DNA of 64,000 bases from Tipula vernalis. Its lineage: Eukaryota > Arthropoda > Insecta > Diptera > Tipulidae. How positions within the stretch are numbered: position 1 is the first letter of the stretch; each line of letters starts with the position of its first letter. Of the stretch, positions 63,961-64,000 are shown one piece after another. The stretch covers positions 261,378,641-261,442,640 of the forward strand of contig OY282560.1 in the NCBI GenBank assembly GCA_958295665.1, read 5' to 3'. The notes under the pieces were generated by a model. It ran no database searches and had not been told where the DNA came from. It worked only from the letters and a program-made list of their open reading frames with translations. The translations under genes were made by a program, and so were the position numbers.

Positions 63961-64000
63961 TCGAATTGCACGGCGTTGGTCCCCGATTATGGTTATTTTA

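Overview
The window looks like repeat-rich, AT-rich intergenic DNA from an insect, most likely a fly (Diptera). This rests on the transposon families present (mariner, Tc1, pogo-like, hAT, a Jockey-clade LINE, BEL/Pao) and on GT-AG introns. There are no bacterial operons, rRNA genes, CRISPR arrays or convincing tRNA genes. Only one ordinary host gene can be supported. Most of the rest is mobile elements in various states of decay, separated by long AT-rich stretches with no visible coding signal. The species cannot be named from the sequence. || Layout. 1-9.7 kb: AT-rich DNA with a dead mariner (4.17-4.90 kb) and a 108-bp tandem repeat (6.45-7.07 kb). 9.7-14.8 kb: a foldback-like element with long inverted arms, a GC-rich hairpin island, a MITE and a broken C2H2 zinc-finger gene fragment. 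14.8-19.3 kb: a nearly complete Jockey-clade LINE with ORF1, ORF2 and a poly(A) tail; ORF2 carries two in-frame stops. 22-26 kb: a dispersed repeat with a hammerhead-ribozyme-like core, then a three-deep nest (pogo-like element > hAT element > pogo-like MITE). 29-31 kb: two MITEs, one with perfect 41-bp arms. 31.5-40.7 kb: two relatives of one Tc1 element whose transposase gene contains an intron. The second copy is interrupted by an hAT MITE with a perfect 8-bp target duplication. A second TIR element lies between them. || 42.5-45 kb: a compact two-exon gene on the minus strand predicts a secreted 167-residue protein made of integrin-beta-type EGF repeats. A decayed paralogue lies about 2 kb away, and between them sits a 736-bp insertion with a perfect 15-bp target duplication. 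45.4-45.8 kb: a second copy of the hammerhead-like repeat. 46.9-50.8 kb: a BEL/Pao LTR retrotransposon with LTR, tRNA-Tyr-type primer site, gag and most of the reverse transcriptase. A piece of its integrase is wedged inside gag, and the 3' half is lost. || 53.9-62.4 kb is the most striking part. Two arrays of the same 179-bp satellite face each other, about 1.0 kb on the left and 6.2 kb on the right with higher-order structure. They enclose about 1.2 kb that carries a broken cysteine-protease gene resembling ubiquitin-specific proteases. The layout recalls Drosophila Foldback elements (tandem-repeat inverted arms around a cargo gene), but cargo and monomer are not ones I recognise. The window ends in another decayed BEL/Pao reverse-transcriptase fragment.
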